This document shows, piece after piece, positions 23,816 to 33,054 of a DNA stretch of 64,000 nucleotides (the stretch's first letter is position 1; each line of letters begins with the position of its first letter). Below the pieces are notes generated by a model. That model searched no databases. It was not told the origin of the DNA and was given only the letters and a program-made list of their open reading frames with translations. Source of the stretch: Candidatus Nomurabacteria bacterium (lineage in GTDB: Bacteria > Patescibacteriota > Saccharimonadia > Saccharimonadales > Saccharimonadaceae); contig JAISHF010000003.1 in the NCBI GenBank assembly GCA_031262695.1, positions 1 through 64,000 on the forward strand. The letters are read 5' to 3'. Made by a program: the position numbers and the translations under genes.

Positions 23816-26800
23816 ATGGCGAGGTTGTTTAAGTGGAGGTTTGCCGAAGCTGTGGCCCCGAAAAAGGGCTATGGCGGGATTTATGGTGCCGAGGCGGCGG
23901 GCAAGGGTTTTGGCGCATCCAAGATGATAAAGCCAGAACGGGCGGCGGGTGATTTTGCGGATGCCGAAAAATCAGCGACGGCGCGAGGGCAAGAAAATAC
24001 TGAGAGTGCCGATGGACAACGAACGAATAGCCGAGCGACAAGTGAAAGCACTGATGCGGCAGAAAATGGTGGGGCGGTTCATACGCCGCGCTATGGCGGT
24101 GCGGCAGACAAGAACGCCGTGGCGGCAGCGGCAAGTGCGGCGCGGGGTGATGTTTTGGGCGCGTTAAAAAACGCCTATAAAAGTCGTACCAGTAATAATG
24201 ACGGTAGCAGTAAAAAGCCCCTAATCGCAACAGGTATAGTAACGGCACTGGTGGCACTCTTTTTTGGCAGCGTTTCTAGCTTGCTGCCAGTTCACCTACT
24301 AGAAAATCTGACCGACTTGAAAAACTCTTTGCAAACGACAAATTTTCAGCGGGGCAATAAGTTAGTGCGAGCGACTGCCAAGGCGAATAAATACAAGGCC
24401 GACCCTGACAACTTGTTTGCCAAGCGGACTGGCGTGAGCAAAAAACGGGCAGCTCAAATGAATAAAGGGTTTGAGGGGACAGGGTTGAAGTTTGAGGTAG
24501 ATCCTGAAACAAATAAGTATGTGCTAATGAATGATGACGGCACGAGAATTGCCGATGACGATGCGCTAAGGGCGCGGTTTGAAAGCGACGCGGATTTTCG
24601 CACAAAATGGAACGAGGGGGCGAAGATTATCACGGGCAGCACGGGCGGCTGGTATAAAAGTGCGATGGCAGATGTCTTGCGGAATAATTTTTTGACGCGC
24701 AATTTGTTTAAGAATTTTATCGCTGAGCAAGATGCGGCGGAAGCGACTCGGGCGGCGCAAAGTAAGATTGCGGAGAATTCGGATCAGCTAAAGGCGAGAG
24801 CAACAGAGGCTAATTATGACGACGTGACCGACAAAACGGATGACAAAGGAAACGTAATAACCGACGACGAGGGGAATGTGCAAAAAAATGCAAGGACCTC
24901 TGTGGAGCAAGGCGGTGGCAAAGCGCAGATTATTGCAACGATTAACGCAAAGGCGAAAGCGATAGCCAGTGGCGTAGGGGGGACGGCTAATTTGGTTTGC
25001 GGGGTAACTATCGCAATAGCGGCGGTGTCTGCAACTTATGCAATAGCACAGGCGATGGAAGGGCTGGTGGTCGTGTCTAGCTGGTTTGAGGCGGGGCAAA
25101 AAATGATGGTCGGCACCGACGAAGACGACGATAGCTACCATGCTTTTGGCGATATGCTGAACACGGCAACGGTGACTACCACCTTTGAGGGCGACGAGGA
25201 GATTGAACTGCATGACGGTGAAAAACTGACCGCGACAGAATCTATGGGGGCGCAGGCAATTCTGGTCGGCGGTATTGCAGCAAATATAGGAGCAGAAGAC
25301 CCAAGCGTCGGCAAATTTAGTATGGAAGGCATGACAGCAGGCATTAATATTGCAGGCGGCTCGCTAAAAGCCTGCATTGCAGCGCAATTTGTATCTGCGG
25401 CAGTCAATGTGGGTATTTTGGTAGCAGAGATGGTATTGGCTGTTTTCACGGGTGGCGTGTCGGCCATCGGCAAGGTACTGGTTGATGAGCTCGGAGGCGT
25501 CTTGTTTGGTGTGTTAACGTCGGTTGCAGTCAGCATGGCGATTAGTGGTATAGCTAGCGTGATCGCCTCTATATTTGTAAAGAAATTGGCGATTGATGTG
25601 TTTGGCGAAGATTTTGGCAATTTGCTAGTATCCTATGGCACAAGATATTACAACAAAGCGCATCAAGGAAACGGCGGTGTGGCACTGAGCTTTGATAGCG
25701 CACTGGCATTTTATAAAGAGCAGCAAACGGTACTCGCCTATAATGCGGAAGTAGACCGTGCAACCCATAGCCCCTTTGATATTACGAATAATAACACTTT
25801 TCTTGGGAAGCTCGCGGGGAACTTGGCCGTGGCAACGTCGGGGCGGGGGAGTTCTGTTTTGGGTCAGATCGGTACATTGGGCAGTTTTGCTAGCGCAATG
25901 AAAGCCCCAATTACGCTAAATGCGAGTGCGGCAACAGAATTAGAGTTTCGTGAGCAGATTAACTGGGACTCGTCGCTAGGCGATGACGGCAATATGTGTG
26001 TCGGGCTATCTACGATTGGAGCGGTTGGCGATATGTTCTGTAACCCGTTGCGTGGTAGCGACTTTTCTACTGTAGAGACTGACCCTGAGGAGATTTTTTG
26101 GAAGGTCGCTTACACCTGTACAAAATATGGCAACATCCCTCAAGCCGTGGGCCAATGCTCCTTTGCTGGCAAGCAGGGTGTTGTGTCATATGCTGAATAT
26201 GCCTTGGCACAGGAACGGGGCGACCCATTCGCAGAAAGTGATGCTGGCAAGTATTATGCCTTTGTTTTTGACACAGACCCAGATACTGGGCTAGAAGTAG
26301 TTAACCAGAACTCAGACCTCGCCAGAATGATCAAGTGGGGCGTCAACCGCAAGAGTGACCCCGGGACGACAGATATCAATATTATGCAAGAAGGGCAGGT
26401 CTCGACTAGTGCAACCTGGCTAGATTCGCTGCTGGGTGCAATACCGATTGTAGGTGATGTGATAGATATTGCAAGTGCGGTTGGGCAGAATGAAATTTAT
26501 GAGTCTGGTTGGGCGGACGGCAGCGCGTTTTGCGTAGGGTGCGACAGTGCCGCTGGAGGCGAAGGCGAATGGAATGAGGGCTATAGCGGAAACACCAAAT
26601 GGAATTCGGTATATAAATATTTAGACCAATATATTATAGACAATAATCTGTATGAAAATATGGAGGCAATTGACACAAGCCCTGTGTCGGCATATATAGA
26701 CGATGTATTATGGCCTGAGATGGATAAGAGTTACGAGGGAGTGCTAGCGGCGAATATGGGTGTGCCAAAAGAATGGGTGGTGAGTAGCTTGGCGTATGCT

Positions 26801-27016
26801 AATGACCTAAAAGTGGCACCACGTGAGGCGGAGGAATTAGTGGCGAGCGCGCCAAATATTTATGCGACTTATTATGGCGGGTTAAATTATGATACTTTGG
26901 AAGTGCCTGAGCGGGATGATTCTTATGGCGTGCTTGCCTTACGGACGGCGAAAGAGACGACAAAAGTTGCTGGGGTGGAGTGGCGACGACGCTTTAATGC
27001 GGAGGCGACAGCGTGA
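23816..27016 (+). CDS. Large polytopic membrane protein, cassette B, 1066 aa
   Basis: Paralogue of the 1030-aa protein at 17703. Shared blocks include GYGGIYGAEAAGK, KPLIATGIVTALVALFFGSV (helix at about 136-158), SSLLPVHLLEN, LTRNLFKNFIAE, EDFGNLL, SPFDITNNNTFLG, the KYLDQYIIDNNLYE block and the terminal WRRRFNAEATA. The N-terminal 130 residues are low complexity and diverged, and the insert around TDKTDDKGNVITDDEGN is specific to this copy. Cysteine pairs in the C-terminal half are conserved in position. By eye the codon use is less G-rich than in cassette A, suggesting an old duplication or separate acquisition. Overlaps the downstream hydrolase by 4 bp. Confidence 0.7.
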   Translation: MARLFKWRFAEAVAPKKGYGGIYGAEAAGKGFGASKMIKPERAAGDFADAEKSATARGQENTESADGQRTNSRATSESTDAAENGGAVHTPRYGGAADKNAVAAAASAARGDVLGALKNAYKSRTSNNDGSSKKPLIATGIVTALVALFFGSVSSLLPVHLLENLTDLKNSLQTTNFQRGNKLVRATAKANKYKADPDNLFAKRTGVSKKRAAQMNKGFEGTGLKFEVDPETNKYVLMNDDGTRIADDDALRARFESDADFRTKWNEGAKIITGSTGGWYKSAMADVLRNNFLTRNLFKNFIAEQDAAEATRAAQSKIAENSDQLKARATEANYDDVTDKTDDKGNVITDDEGNVQKNARTSVEQGGGKAQIIATINAKAKAIASGVGGTANLVCGVTIAIAAVSATYAIAQAMEGLVVVSSWFEAGQKMMVGTDEDDDSYHAFGDMLNTATVTTTFEGDEEIELHDGEKLTATESMGAQAILVGGIAANIGAEDPSVGKFSMEGMTAGINIAGGSLKACIAAQFVSAAVNVGILVAEMVLAVFTGGVSAIGKVLVDELGGVLFGVLTSVAVSMAISGIASVIASIFVKKLAIDVFGEDFGNLLVSYGTRYYNKAHQGNGGVALSFDSALAFYKEQQTVLAYNAEVDRATHSPFDITNNNTFLGKLAGNLAVATSGRGSSVLGQIGTLGSFASAMKAPITLNASAATELEFREQINWDSSLGDDGNMCVGLSTIGAVGDMFCNPLRGSDFSTVETDPEEIFWKVAYTCTKYGNIPQAVGQCSFAGKQGVVSYAEYALAQERGDPFAESDAGKYYAFVFDTDPDTGLEVVNQNSDLARMIKWGVNRKSDPGTTDINIMQEGQVSTSATWLDSLLGAIPIVGDVIDIASAVGQNEIYESGWADGSAFCVGCDSAAGGEGEWNEGYSGNTKWNSVYKYLDQYIIDNNLYENMEAIDTSPVSAYIDDVLWPEMDKSYEGVLAANMGVPKEWVVSSLAYANDLKVAPREAEELVASAPNIYATYYGGLNYDTLEVPERDDSYGVLALRTAKETTKVAGVEWRRRFNAEATA

Positions 27017-28323
27017 TTCAGCAAGTAGCAAAAAGAATAGCGATAGGAAAAGTGACTACTAAGCGACTGGGCTATTGGCTAGTGATACTGGCTGGGTTAT
27101 GCGGGGCTTTTGTTCCACAAGCGGCTTTTGCACTAAATGCCTCGCAAGAGATGCGCTGGGCGGATTATGATATTTTATTTTATGACCCGGGCGATACTGG
27201 CGCTTGCATGGATGCTTCCGCAGGAGCAGCAGGAGTATCGCCGGTTTCGGGGGCGGCGTATAATCGGCTGAAGGATGCGGTGAGACAATATGGCGAGTAT
27301 GCGATGGAAATGCAGCGGCAATATGGCGTGCCGTGGGAGGTGGTGTTTGCGCAGATGCAAAAGGAGTCAGGGACTGGCACGACGGGCTGGGCGGTTATGG
27401 GCGCGACCAACAACTGGCTCGGCATCACTGGTTCGGGTGATATGGGGTCTTTTGTTTCGCCACCGAATAGCGACTACCCGAATGGGCGAAATTGGGCCAA
27501 ATACAGCAGTATTGAGGCGAGTATTTCGGCATGGGCAGGGCCAAAAGTGCTGCGAAACGGCTATTATGATGACGCTTTCCCATATTTGGACCCGAGCAAC
27601 TATAATTTGGAGGCGTTTTTGCGGGAGATGATTTCACACTATGCGCCGAGCGACGACGGTAATGATGAGGCGGCCTATGTGGCGAGCGTGCTGAGTTTTA
27701 TCAACGGGCCGATTAAAGAAGTGCGGGAGGAGATGGGCTGGCCGAGTTCGGCGGAACTAGCACGCAATGAGAAAATCCCAGTCGGCGGACAGAACCCAGT
27801 TGGCAGCACAACGGTAGCGCCAAGTTATGGTGGGGTTGCGACTTGCCTTGGTGCTGGTTCGGGCAGTATTACTGAGGCGGCGATTGCGTTTTCGTGGCCG
27901 GGGATTGGTAGCCACGATAAAACTGATCCACAGCCGGCTTATCGTGAGGCGATTAGCACGGTGGGGCTGAGTAATATGGGCGAGCCATTTAGTTATGGTG
28001 CGAGTTGTGATGTGTTTGTGGCGACCGTTTATCGGATGACGGTGGACCCAGAATTCTACTGTTGTGGCACATCATATCAACGAAACTACTTGGTCAACAG
28101 CCCCCTTTATACAGAAATTGAGAATCTCGGCAATACTTCTAATCTGCAGTCGGGCGATATTTTTGTGCATGATGGGCATATTATGTTGTTTGTGATTGAT
28201 GGTGGCGAGGGAATGATGGCGCATGCGTCGCTTAAAGAGCGGACAGGCGAGCGGGGTGGCATGCCATTTTTCAGCGACAAGAATGGCACCTATCGGATAT
28301 TCCGCTATACGGGAGGGGTATAA
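27013..28323 (+). CDS. Exported peptidoglycan hydrolase, cassette B
   Basis: 436 aa, GTG start in a GTGA overlap. N-terminal signal/anchor helix (about 20-40), then LNASQEMRWADYDILFYDPGD (the ILFYDP element is shared with cassette A). A glucosaminidase domain has QYGVPWEVVFAQMQKESG (candidate Glu 118) and NNWLGI. A C-terminal cysteine-peptidase-like domain has GASCDVFVATV and LQSGDIFVHDGHIMLFV. The order of domains matches the cassette A enzyme, but the glucosaminidase part is clearly diverged, so the two may prefer different walls, for example own and host (inference). Confidence 0.82.
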   Translation: MIQQVAKRIAIGKVTTKRLGYWLVILAGLCGAFVPQAAFALNASQEMRWADYDILFYDPGDTGACMDASAGAAGVSPVSGAAYNRLKDAVRQYGEYAMEMQRQYGVPWEVVFAQMQKESGTGTTGWAVMGATNNWLGITGSGDMGSFVSPPNSDYPNGRNWAKYSSIEASISAWAGPKVLRNGYYDDAFPYLDPSNYNLEAFLREMISHYAPSDDGNDEAAYVASVLSFINGPIKEVREEMGWPSSAELARNEKIPVGGQNPVGSTTVAPSYGGVATCLGAGSGSITEAAIAFSWPGIGSHDKTDPQPAYREAISTVGLSNMGEPFSYGASCDVFVATVYRMTVDPEFYCCGTSYQRNYLVNSPLYTEIENLGNTSNLQSGDIFVHDGHIMLFVIDGGEGMMAHASLKERTGERGGMPFFSDKNGTYRIFRYTGGV

Positions 28324-28949
28324 TGCAGGTTGATAGACAGCGGATTGGCTTAATTATCGGCGTACTAGCTGGTGTGATGGTACTCGGTATGGTGGTGATT
28401 TTTGCAGTGCGAAGCTTGGTCTATTCAGCTAAATTACAGTTGACGATTGCGCCGACTGGCGCGACGGTTATCTTAGATGGCAAGCAAATCAAGGCTGAGA
28501 ACCAGGATATTAAGCCGGGGGAGCATACTCTGCGAGTAGAACATGATGGTTTTATTGCCGAAGAGCAGCAGTTTAGTGTGGCAAAAAATGAGACTTATAG
28601 TGTGCTGATTGCTCTTGTGCCAGAAGACGATAATGCGGATTATTACCTTTACAATGAGCGGGATCAGATTATTCGCGACGGCAAGATTACGCAGAGGCAA
28701 GATCAGGCGATGCGTGAGGCTTATGAGTCGGACCCGATTATGAAAATCTTGCCTTATACCGATATGTCTTCGGGGGTGACTTTTGTGGTGGAGGCGTCGT
28801 ATAATAACGGAATTGAGCTTTTAATTCGCTTAAATACCTGTTCGGACGAGGCGGCGGAGATTTATAAGAATAAGGCACTATTGTGGATTGCGGGGCAAGG
28901 TTTCCGGCCAGAGAATTACCCAATTAAATATATGACGCTGTGCGATTAG
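28323..28949 (+). CDS. PEGA-domain membrane protein, cassette B
   Basis: 208 aa. One transmembrane helix (about 10-32), then a PEGA repeat (LQLTIAPTGATVILDGKQI, GEHTLRVEHDGFIAEEQQF). The C-terminal half (about 100-208) resembles that of the cassette A paralogue in length. It starts at TAATG directly on the hydrolase stop. Last gene of cassette B, convergent with recF. Confidence 0.74.
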   Translation: MQVDRQRIGLIIGVLAGVMVLGMVVIFAVRSLVYSAKLQLTIAPTGATVILDGKQIKAENQDIKPGEHTLRVEHDGFIAEEQQFSVAKNETYSVLIALVPEDDNADYYLYNERDQIIRDGKITQRQDQAMREAYESDPIMKILPYTDMSSGVTFVVEASYNNGIELLIRLNTCSDEAAEIYKNKALLWIAGQGFRPENYPIKYMTLCD

Positions 28950-28968
28950 ATTAGACTTTGGCTTACGC

Positions 28969-29988
28969 TTAAAGCGTAATGAGAGGATTAAGTTTGGGTG
29001 GTGGGGCGACAGCAGTAATGATGATTTGATGGTCGCGGAAGTTAGACATCAGGGCAGTTTGACGCTTGTCGTCTAACTCGGAAAAGACGTCGTCTAGCAA
29101 GATAATCGGCGAAACGCCTTTGGCGTTAGTAAAGGCGCTGGCTTCAATGAATTTTTCAGCCAAGATAATCGTGCGGTTTTCGCCGCGCGAGGCAGTTTGG
29201 CCGGCCATTTTGCCGTTAAAAATAAACAGGAAATCGTCGCGGTGTGGTCCAAAAGTCGTAGAACCAACAATACTGTCGCGTTCAAAATTACCTGTTAATA
29301 TAGCGAGATATTCCTGTTCATCAATTACACGACCCGAATATTGCAGTTCAACCTTGGCTAGGGTGTCGGAAATTGTATTGTAAGTGTCGCTAATTTTTTG
29401 GTTAATTTGGCTAGCACCATAAGTGCGGAGTTTAAGAATATTAGAGCCATATTTGGCGAGTAGACAATCCCAAGAATAAACGCTTTCGGTCGTGGCGAAG
29501 CCAGATTTAAGCAGTTTATTGCGTTGCGTCATGGCTTTTTTGTAGCCGGAAATAGTGGCCGCATAGTTAGTGTTAAGAAGTCCAAAAAAACGGTCAAAAT
29601 ATTCGCGGCGAGCATTCGGGGAGTTGTGGATCAAATTGAGATCATCTGGCTCAAAAAGCACGGTAGGGTAGCGATGTTCGGTTTTGAGTTTTTTAGAAGT
29701 TTCGCCATTTATTTTGAAAGCCTTATCTGTTAAACTGATGATTACTCTTGGAGTAAGCCCGTCGGTTTTTTGGATTTCGGCGAACATGTTCGGTTTTCCG
29801 TTTTTTATTAATTCAATATCTTTTGACTTGAAGCTCGTGCCGTTCAAAAGTAAGTAGACGGCTTCTAAAATTGAGGTTTTGCCAGTGCCGTTTTTACCGA
29901 CAATGAGCGAAACGCCGTCAGTAAAGTCGGCCGCAAACTCGTCGTGCGAGCGAAAATTCTTTAATAGGACTGATTTTACGATTTGCAC
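28969..29988 (-). CDS. recF: Recombination protein RecF
   Basis: SMC-like ATPase that helps load RecA at gaps. Walker A GKNGTGKTSILEAVY near residue 32, the signature region and Walker B with VSPIILLDDVFSELDDKRQ near the C-terminus. At 339 aa it is slightly shorter than the usual 360. It begins 3 nt after the dnaN stop, so dnaN-recF are co-transcribed. An 8-bp inverted repeat (TTACGCTT/AAGCGTAA, 28963-28979) overlaps its stop codon. Confidence 0.95.
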   Translation of the reverse strand: MQIVKSVLLKNFRSHDEFAADFTDGVSLIVGKNGTGKTSILEAVYLLLNGTSFKSKDIELIKNGKPNMFAEIQKTDGLTPRVIISLTDKAFKINGETSKKLKTEHRYPTVLFEPDDLNLIHNSPNARREYFDRFFGLLNTNYAATISGYKKAMTQRNKLLKSGFATTESVYSWDCLLAKYGSNILKLRTYGASQINQKISDTYNTISDTLAKVELQYSGRVIDEQEYLAILTGNFERDSIVGSTTFGPHRDDFLFIFNGKMAGQTASRGENRTIILAEKFIEASAFTNAKGVSPIILLDDVFSELDDKRQTALMSNFRDHQIIITAVAPPPKLNPLITL

Positions 29989-29991
29989 TAT

Positions 29992-31083
29992 TTAGGCCTT
30001 TCGTGGCATTACAATATAAACCAGGCTGGACGAATCGTTGCCGTGAATAATCAGTTTGTCGTCAGAAAAATCCAAGTTGACTTCGGGGGCTTCAAAGACA
30101 TTGAGTGCGTCAAGCAAAAAACGGATATTGAAGGCCATGCTAATGTCGGTGCCGCTGACGGCAGCCGCCATTTCAGAGGAATTAGAGCCAAGCTCACTCT
30201 CCACAGCAATAACAGAAAGTTGCTTGTTTTTACCGCTAGTTTTAAGAATGACGGCATTATCGGCGACACGAGCAAAAACTTGGGCGACTTTAAGTAGGCG
30301 GATGAGTTCGTCGCGGTCCACTACGGCAGTTTCAGCACCCGTAGCGGCGATGAGTTGGCGATAATCTGGATAACTACCAGAAATGAGATTGCTGGTGATT
30401 TCAGTTTGTTCGCCAATCAAAAATTGGATTTGCGCTTCGCCGATTTTGATAGTTAGGTCGCCATCCTCGGCAGCACTAAGCACTTCGGTAATAGCGGCAG
30501 TTGGCACAATTACACGGAGGTCGTCGTTGAATTTTGGCAGCAATTCCGCCTCGGCAAGGCGAAAGCCGTCGGTGGCAACAACAAAAAGTTGCTTATTAAA
30601 CGAATTAAAGCAGACACCAGTAAGAGCCGGGCGAGAAAAATCGTTGCTTGTAGCGCTAATAACTTGTTGTAAGGTATGGCGAAAATCGGCGACCGACAGG
30701 TTGATAGTGAGGGATTTTGCTTCGGGGTTAATAACCTCAGGGAAATCTTCGGCATCTACTCCGTTAAAAGTGGCAGAAAAACCTTTGCCTGAAACTTTAA
30801 GTTTAGTGCCTGTCGTTTCTAGGCTCAGCTCAGTATTTGGGAGGTTGTTAATAAATTCAGCAAGAGGCTTGGCTGGCACAGTGATGACACCGTTTTGTTT
30901 AACAGTTGTCGGGATAGTTTCTTCGCTGGCAAGTTCAAGGTTATTTGCGATAATCGTAAGTTTATCTTTTTCAGCGCGAAGAAGGACATTATTGAGGATT
31001 GGTAGTTGGTTGCGTGAATTGGCGATTCGCGAAATGTTGTTCAAAACTTTTGCCAATTGGTTCTTATTAATTAATAGGTGCAT
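29992..31083 (-). CDS. dnaN: DNA polymerase III beta sliding clamp
   Basis: Ring-shaped processivity clamp of 363 aa with the three-fold repeated clamp fold. Recognisable parts are MHLLINKNQLAKVLNNISRI at the start and the terminal SSLVYIVMPRKA. It lies between dnaA and recF on the minus strand in the classical bacterial order. The 258-bp gap to dnaA carries DnaA-box-like sequences. Confidence 0.97.
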   Translation of the reverse strand: MHLLINKNQLAKVLNNISRIANSRNQLPILNNVLLRAEKDKLTIIANNLELASEETIPTTVKQNGVITVPAKPLAEFINNLPNTELSLETTGTKLKVSGKGFSATFNGVDAEDFPEVINPEAKSLTINLSVADFRHTLQQVISATSNDFSRPALTGVCFNSFNKQLFVVATDGFRLAEAELLPKFNDDLRVIVPTAAITEVLSAAEDGDLTIKIGEAQIQFLIGEQTEITSNLISGSYPDYRQLIAATGAETAVVDRDELIRLLKVAQVFARVADNAVILKTSGKNKQLSVIAVESELGSNSSEMAAAVSGTDISMAFNIRFLLDALNVFEAPEVNLDFSDDKLIIHGNDSSSLVYIVMPRKA

Positions 31084-31341
31084 TTTGTGCCTTTCTTATT
31101 ATAAAATTATTATTACTATTAGGGTTGTGGATTGTGTGGAAAAGACGGTTAATTTCAGATGAGGGCGGACTGTGGGTAAGTGTGGGGGTAGCGGTATTGT
31201 GGTTGTGGGTAAGTCGCTGACGGGCTCGGCTTAGACTGAATGGTTGTGTAAAAATATCGGACTTATCCGCCAAGAAACCTTGGTAAATTCTGCGATAGTA
31301 GCCCAAACTCCACAGGGTTTTCCACAGGACTTTTAGGTAGC
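31084..31341. promoter_or_regulatory. dnaA-dnaN intergenic region with DnaA-box-like sites
   Basis: Candidate boxes (consensus TTWTNCACA): TGTGGAAAA at 31135-31143 (reverse), TGTGGGTAA at 31171-31179 and 31204-31212 (reverse), TTATCCGCC at 31263-31271, AACTCCACA at 31306-31314 and TTTTCCACA at 31318-31326. An AT-rich stretch (31092-31120) lies next to dnaN. This is a plausible part of oriC. Confidence 0.6.
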
Positions 31342-32703
31342 TCATGCGACGCAGACCTCCTGAATGCTGGCGATTTGGTCGCGAAGGGTGGTGTCGGTGG
31401 CGAGGTTTTTGGTGATTTTTTGGATGGAACTAATGGCGGTGGTGTGGTCTTTGCGTTTGAGGGCGCGGGCGATTTGCGGATAAGAGAGGGAGAGTTCGGT
31501 TTTCATGAGATACATGGCGATTTGGCGCGGGATGAGAATGTGTTTTTCGCGGCTTTCGCTGGAAAGTTCGGTGAGGGTGAGGTGGAAGTAGTTGGCGGTG
31601 GCTTTAAGGATATTGTCCGGGGTGGTGCGAGGGCGGCTGGCGGCAGAGTCTTGGAGTTCGGCTTCTAGTTTGGCGAGCGAGAAGCGGGGACCGAGGCTCA
31701 TTTGGAGGAGGCCGGCTTTATTGAGGGCGCCTTCTAGTTCGCGGATGTGGGAAGTGCATTTTTTGGCGATAAATTCAATGATTTCGGGGGCGAGGTTAAG
31801 GCCGCTAGATTCGGCTTTGGCGTTAAGGATGGCGCAGCGAGTCTCAAAACTTGGCGGTTGGACGGCAAGAATGATACCTTGCTCACAGCGAGAAACGAGG
31901 CGGTCGGCGAGGTCGGCGATGCGGGTTGGCGGGCGGTCGGAGGCGAGGATGATTTGCTTGTTGTTTTGTTGGAGTTCGTTAAAGGTGTGGAAAAATTCTA
32001 TCTGGCTTTCTTTTTTACCCTCCAAAAACTGGATGTCGTCAATAATGAGGACGTCGTTGGTGCGGTATTTTTCGGTGAAACCGGTGAGTTTTTTCTGGAT
32101 ACTGGCGATGAAGTCTTTGTAGAAAGTTTCCATAGAGATATATAGTATGCGGTAGTCGGGGTGCTGGGCGAGGATTTCGTTGCCGACGGCTTGGATGAGG
32201 TGGGTTTTGCCAAGACCGACGCCGCCATGGATGTAGAGAGGGTTGTATTTAGTGCCTGGTTCGTCGGCGACTCCGCGGCAAGCGGCGAAAGCGAGGCTAT
32301 TGTTATCGCTGACGACGAAATTATTAAAAGTATATTTGGTGTTGAGGTTGGTGTTGTGGGCTTTGGCGCCAGTTGGCTGGGTGCCAATGGATTTGGTGAG
32401 ATCTAGCTCGCCGAGATTGACGGTGGTTTTTTTGCGGCGGCGCTCAATTTTTTGCTCGTCAGAGGTGCCGGCGATGATGTAGTCTATGATTTCGGGGTTA
32501 AGATTGGCGGCTGTGAGGGCAGTTTTGAGGGTGCTAGCGTGGTTGCCTTGTAGGCGGTCAATAGTAAATTGGTTGGGGGCGCTGAGTGTTAGGCGGCCAG
32601 CCTCAAAGTTGACGAAATTGAGATTGCGAAAAAATGACTTAAAGACGATGCCCTCTAAGTTGCGTTCCAAGTGGCCTTTGACGGCCTGCCATTGTTCCTC
32701 CAT
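31342..32703 (-). CDS. dnaA: Chromosomal replication initiator DnaA
   Basis: Initiator ATPase that melts the origin. Domain I (about 1-80), a linker, then the AAA+ core with Walker A GGVGLGKTHL and Walker B VLIIDDIQFLEGKKE. The C-terminal DNA-binding domain has KDHTTAISSIQKI, the box-binding signature. I start at MEEQWQAVKG (453 aa). TATACT (32712-32717) lies 8 nt upstream, so a longer in-frame start (32739) would be upstream of the promoter. The -35 position is occupied by a DnaA box (32732-32740), a layout that implies autoregulation. Confidence 0.97.
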   Translation of the reverse strand: MEEQWQAVKGHLERNLEGIVFKSFFRNLNFVNFEAGRLTLSAPNQFTIDRLQGNHASTLKTALTAANLNPEIIDYIIAGTSDEQKIERRRKKTTVNLGELDLTKSIGTQPTGAKAHNTNLNTKYTFNNFVVSDNNSLAFAACRGVADEPGTKYNPLYIHGGVGLGKTHLIQAVGNEILAQHPDYRILYISMETFYKDFIASIQKKLTGFTEKYRTNDVLIIDDIQFLEGKKESQIEFFHTFNELQQNNKQIILASDRPPTRIADLADRLVSRCEQGIILAVQPPSFETRCAILNAKAESSGLNLAPEIIEFIAKKCTSHIRELEGALNKAGLLQMSLGPRFSLAKLEAELQDSAASRPRTTPDNILKATANYFHLTLTELSSESREKHILIPRQIAMYLMKTELSLSYPQIARALKRKDHTTAISSIQKITKNLATDTTLRDQIASIQEVCVA

Positions 32704-32731
32704 ATAGGAATAGTATAGCATAGATTGGGAG

Positions 32732-32860
32732 TTTTCCACAGGGTTGCGAGATTTTTTTTATGTTTTGTAAGTATTGTGTTAGGTGATAGGGGTGGAGTTT
32801 TCCACAGATTTGGAGTTCTTGATAAAAGGCTGTGGAAAACTACTTGCTTTTTGTGGAAAA
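32732..32860. promoter_or_regulatory. DnaA-box cluster between dnaA and rpmH
   Basis: Four identical boxes: TTTTCCACA at 32732-32740 and 32798-32806, and its reverse complement TGTGGAAAA at 32831-32839 and 32852-32860. The outer boxes overlap the -35 region of dnaA and the spacer of the rpmH promoter. The inverted pair arrangement and the dnaA/rpmH location fit a bacterial origin or DnaA-regulated promoter pair. Confidence 0.75.
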
Positions 32861-32872
32861 GTTTGCTATAAT
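32844..32872 (+). promoter_or_regulatory. rpmH operon promoter
   Basis: TTGCTT (32844-32849), 17 bp, TATAAT (32867-32872). A DnaA box lies wholly inside the spacer, so DnaA binding should block this promoter. Confidence 0.75.
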
Positions 32873-32908
32873 AGACAATAGAAACGGAATAAAAGAAAGA
32901 AGTATAAT

Positions 32909-33049
32909 ATGCCAAAGCGAACATATCAACCACACAAACGACAACGCCATACGACGCACGGGTTTTTGGTGCGGATGATGACGGCGGGCGGGCGCAAAGT
33001 TTTGGCGCGGCGTCGGGCTAAGGGTCGCAAGCAGTTGGCCGTTAAGTAG
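32909..33049 (+). CDS. rpmH: 50S ribosomal protein L34
   Basis: 46-aa, very basic protein: [20 protein letters not shown], ending [19 protein letters not shown], which is the L34 pattern. Start ATG has only a weak purine ribosome site. First gene of rpmH-rnpA-yidC-jag, the standard order next to dnaA. Confidence 0.97.
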   Translation: MPKRTYQPHKRQRHTTHGFLVRMMTAGGRKVLARRRAKGRKQLAVK

Positions 33050-33054
33050 GCCCG

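Noticed and set aside
28963-28979. Terminator between cassette B and recF
   Set aside because: The TTACGCTT/AAGCGTAA palindrome lacks a T-run and lies on the recF stop codon, so it is not a clear terminator.
31084-31341. Hidden gene between dnaN and dnaA
   Set aside because: Small minus-strand frames there have no ribosome site and overlap DnaA-box-like motifs; read as regulatory DNA.
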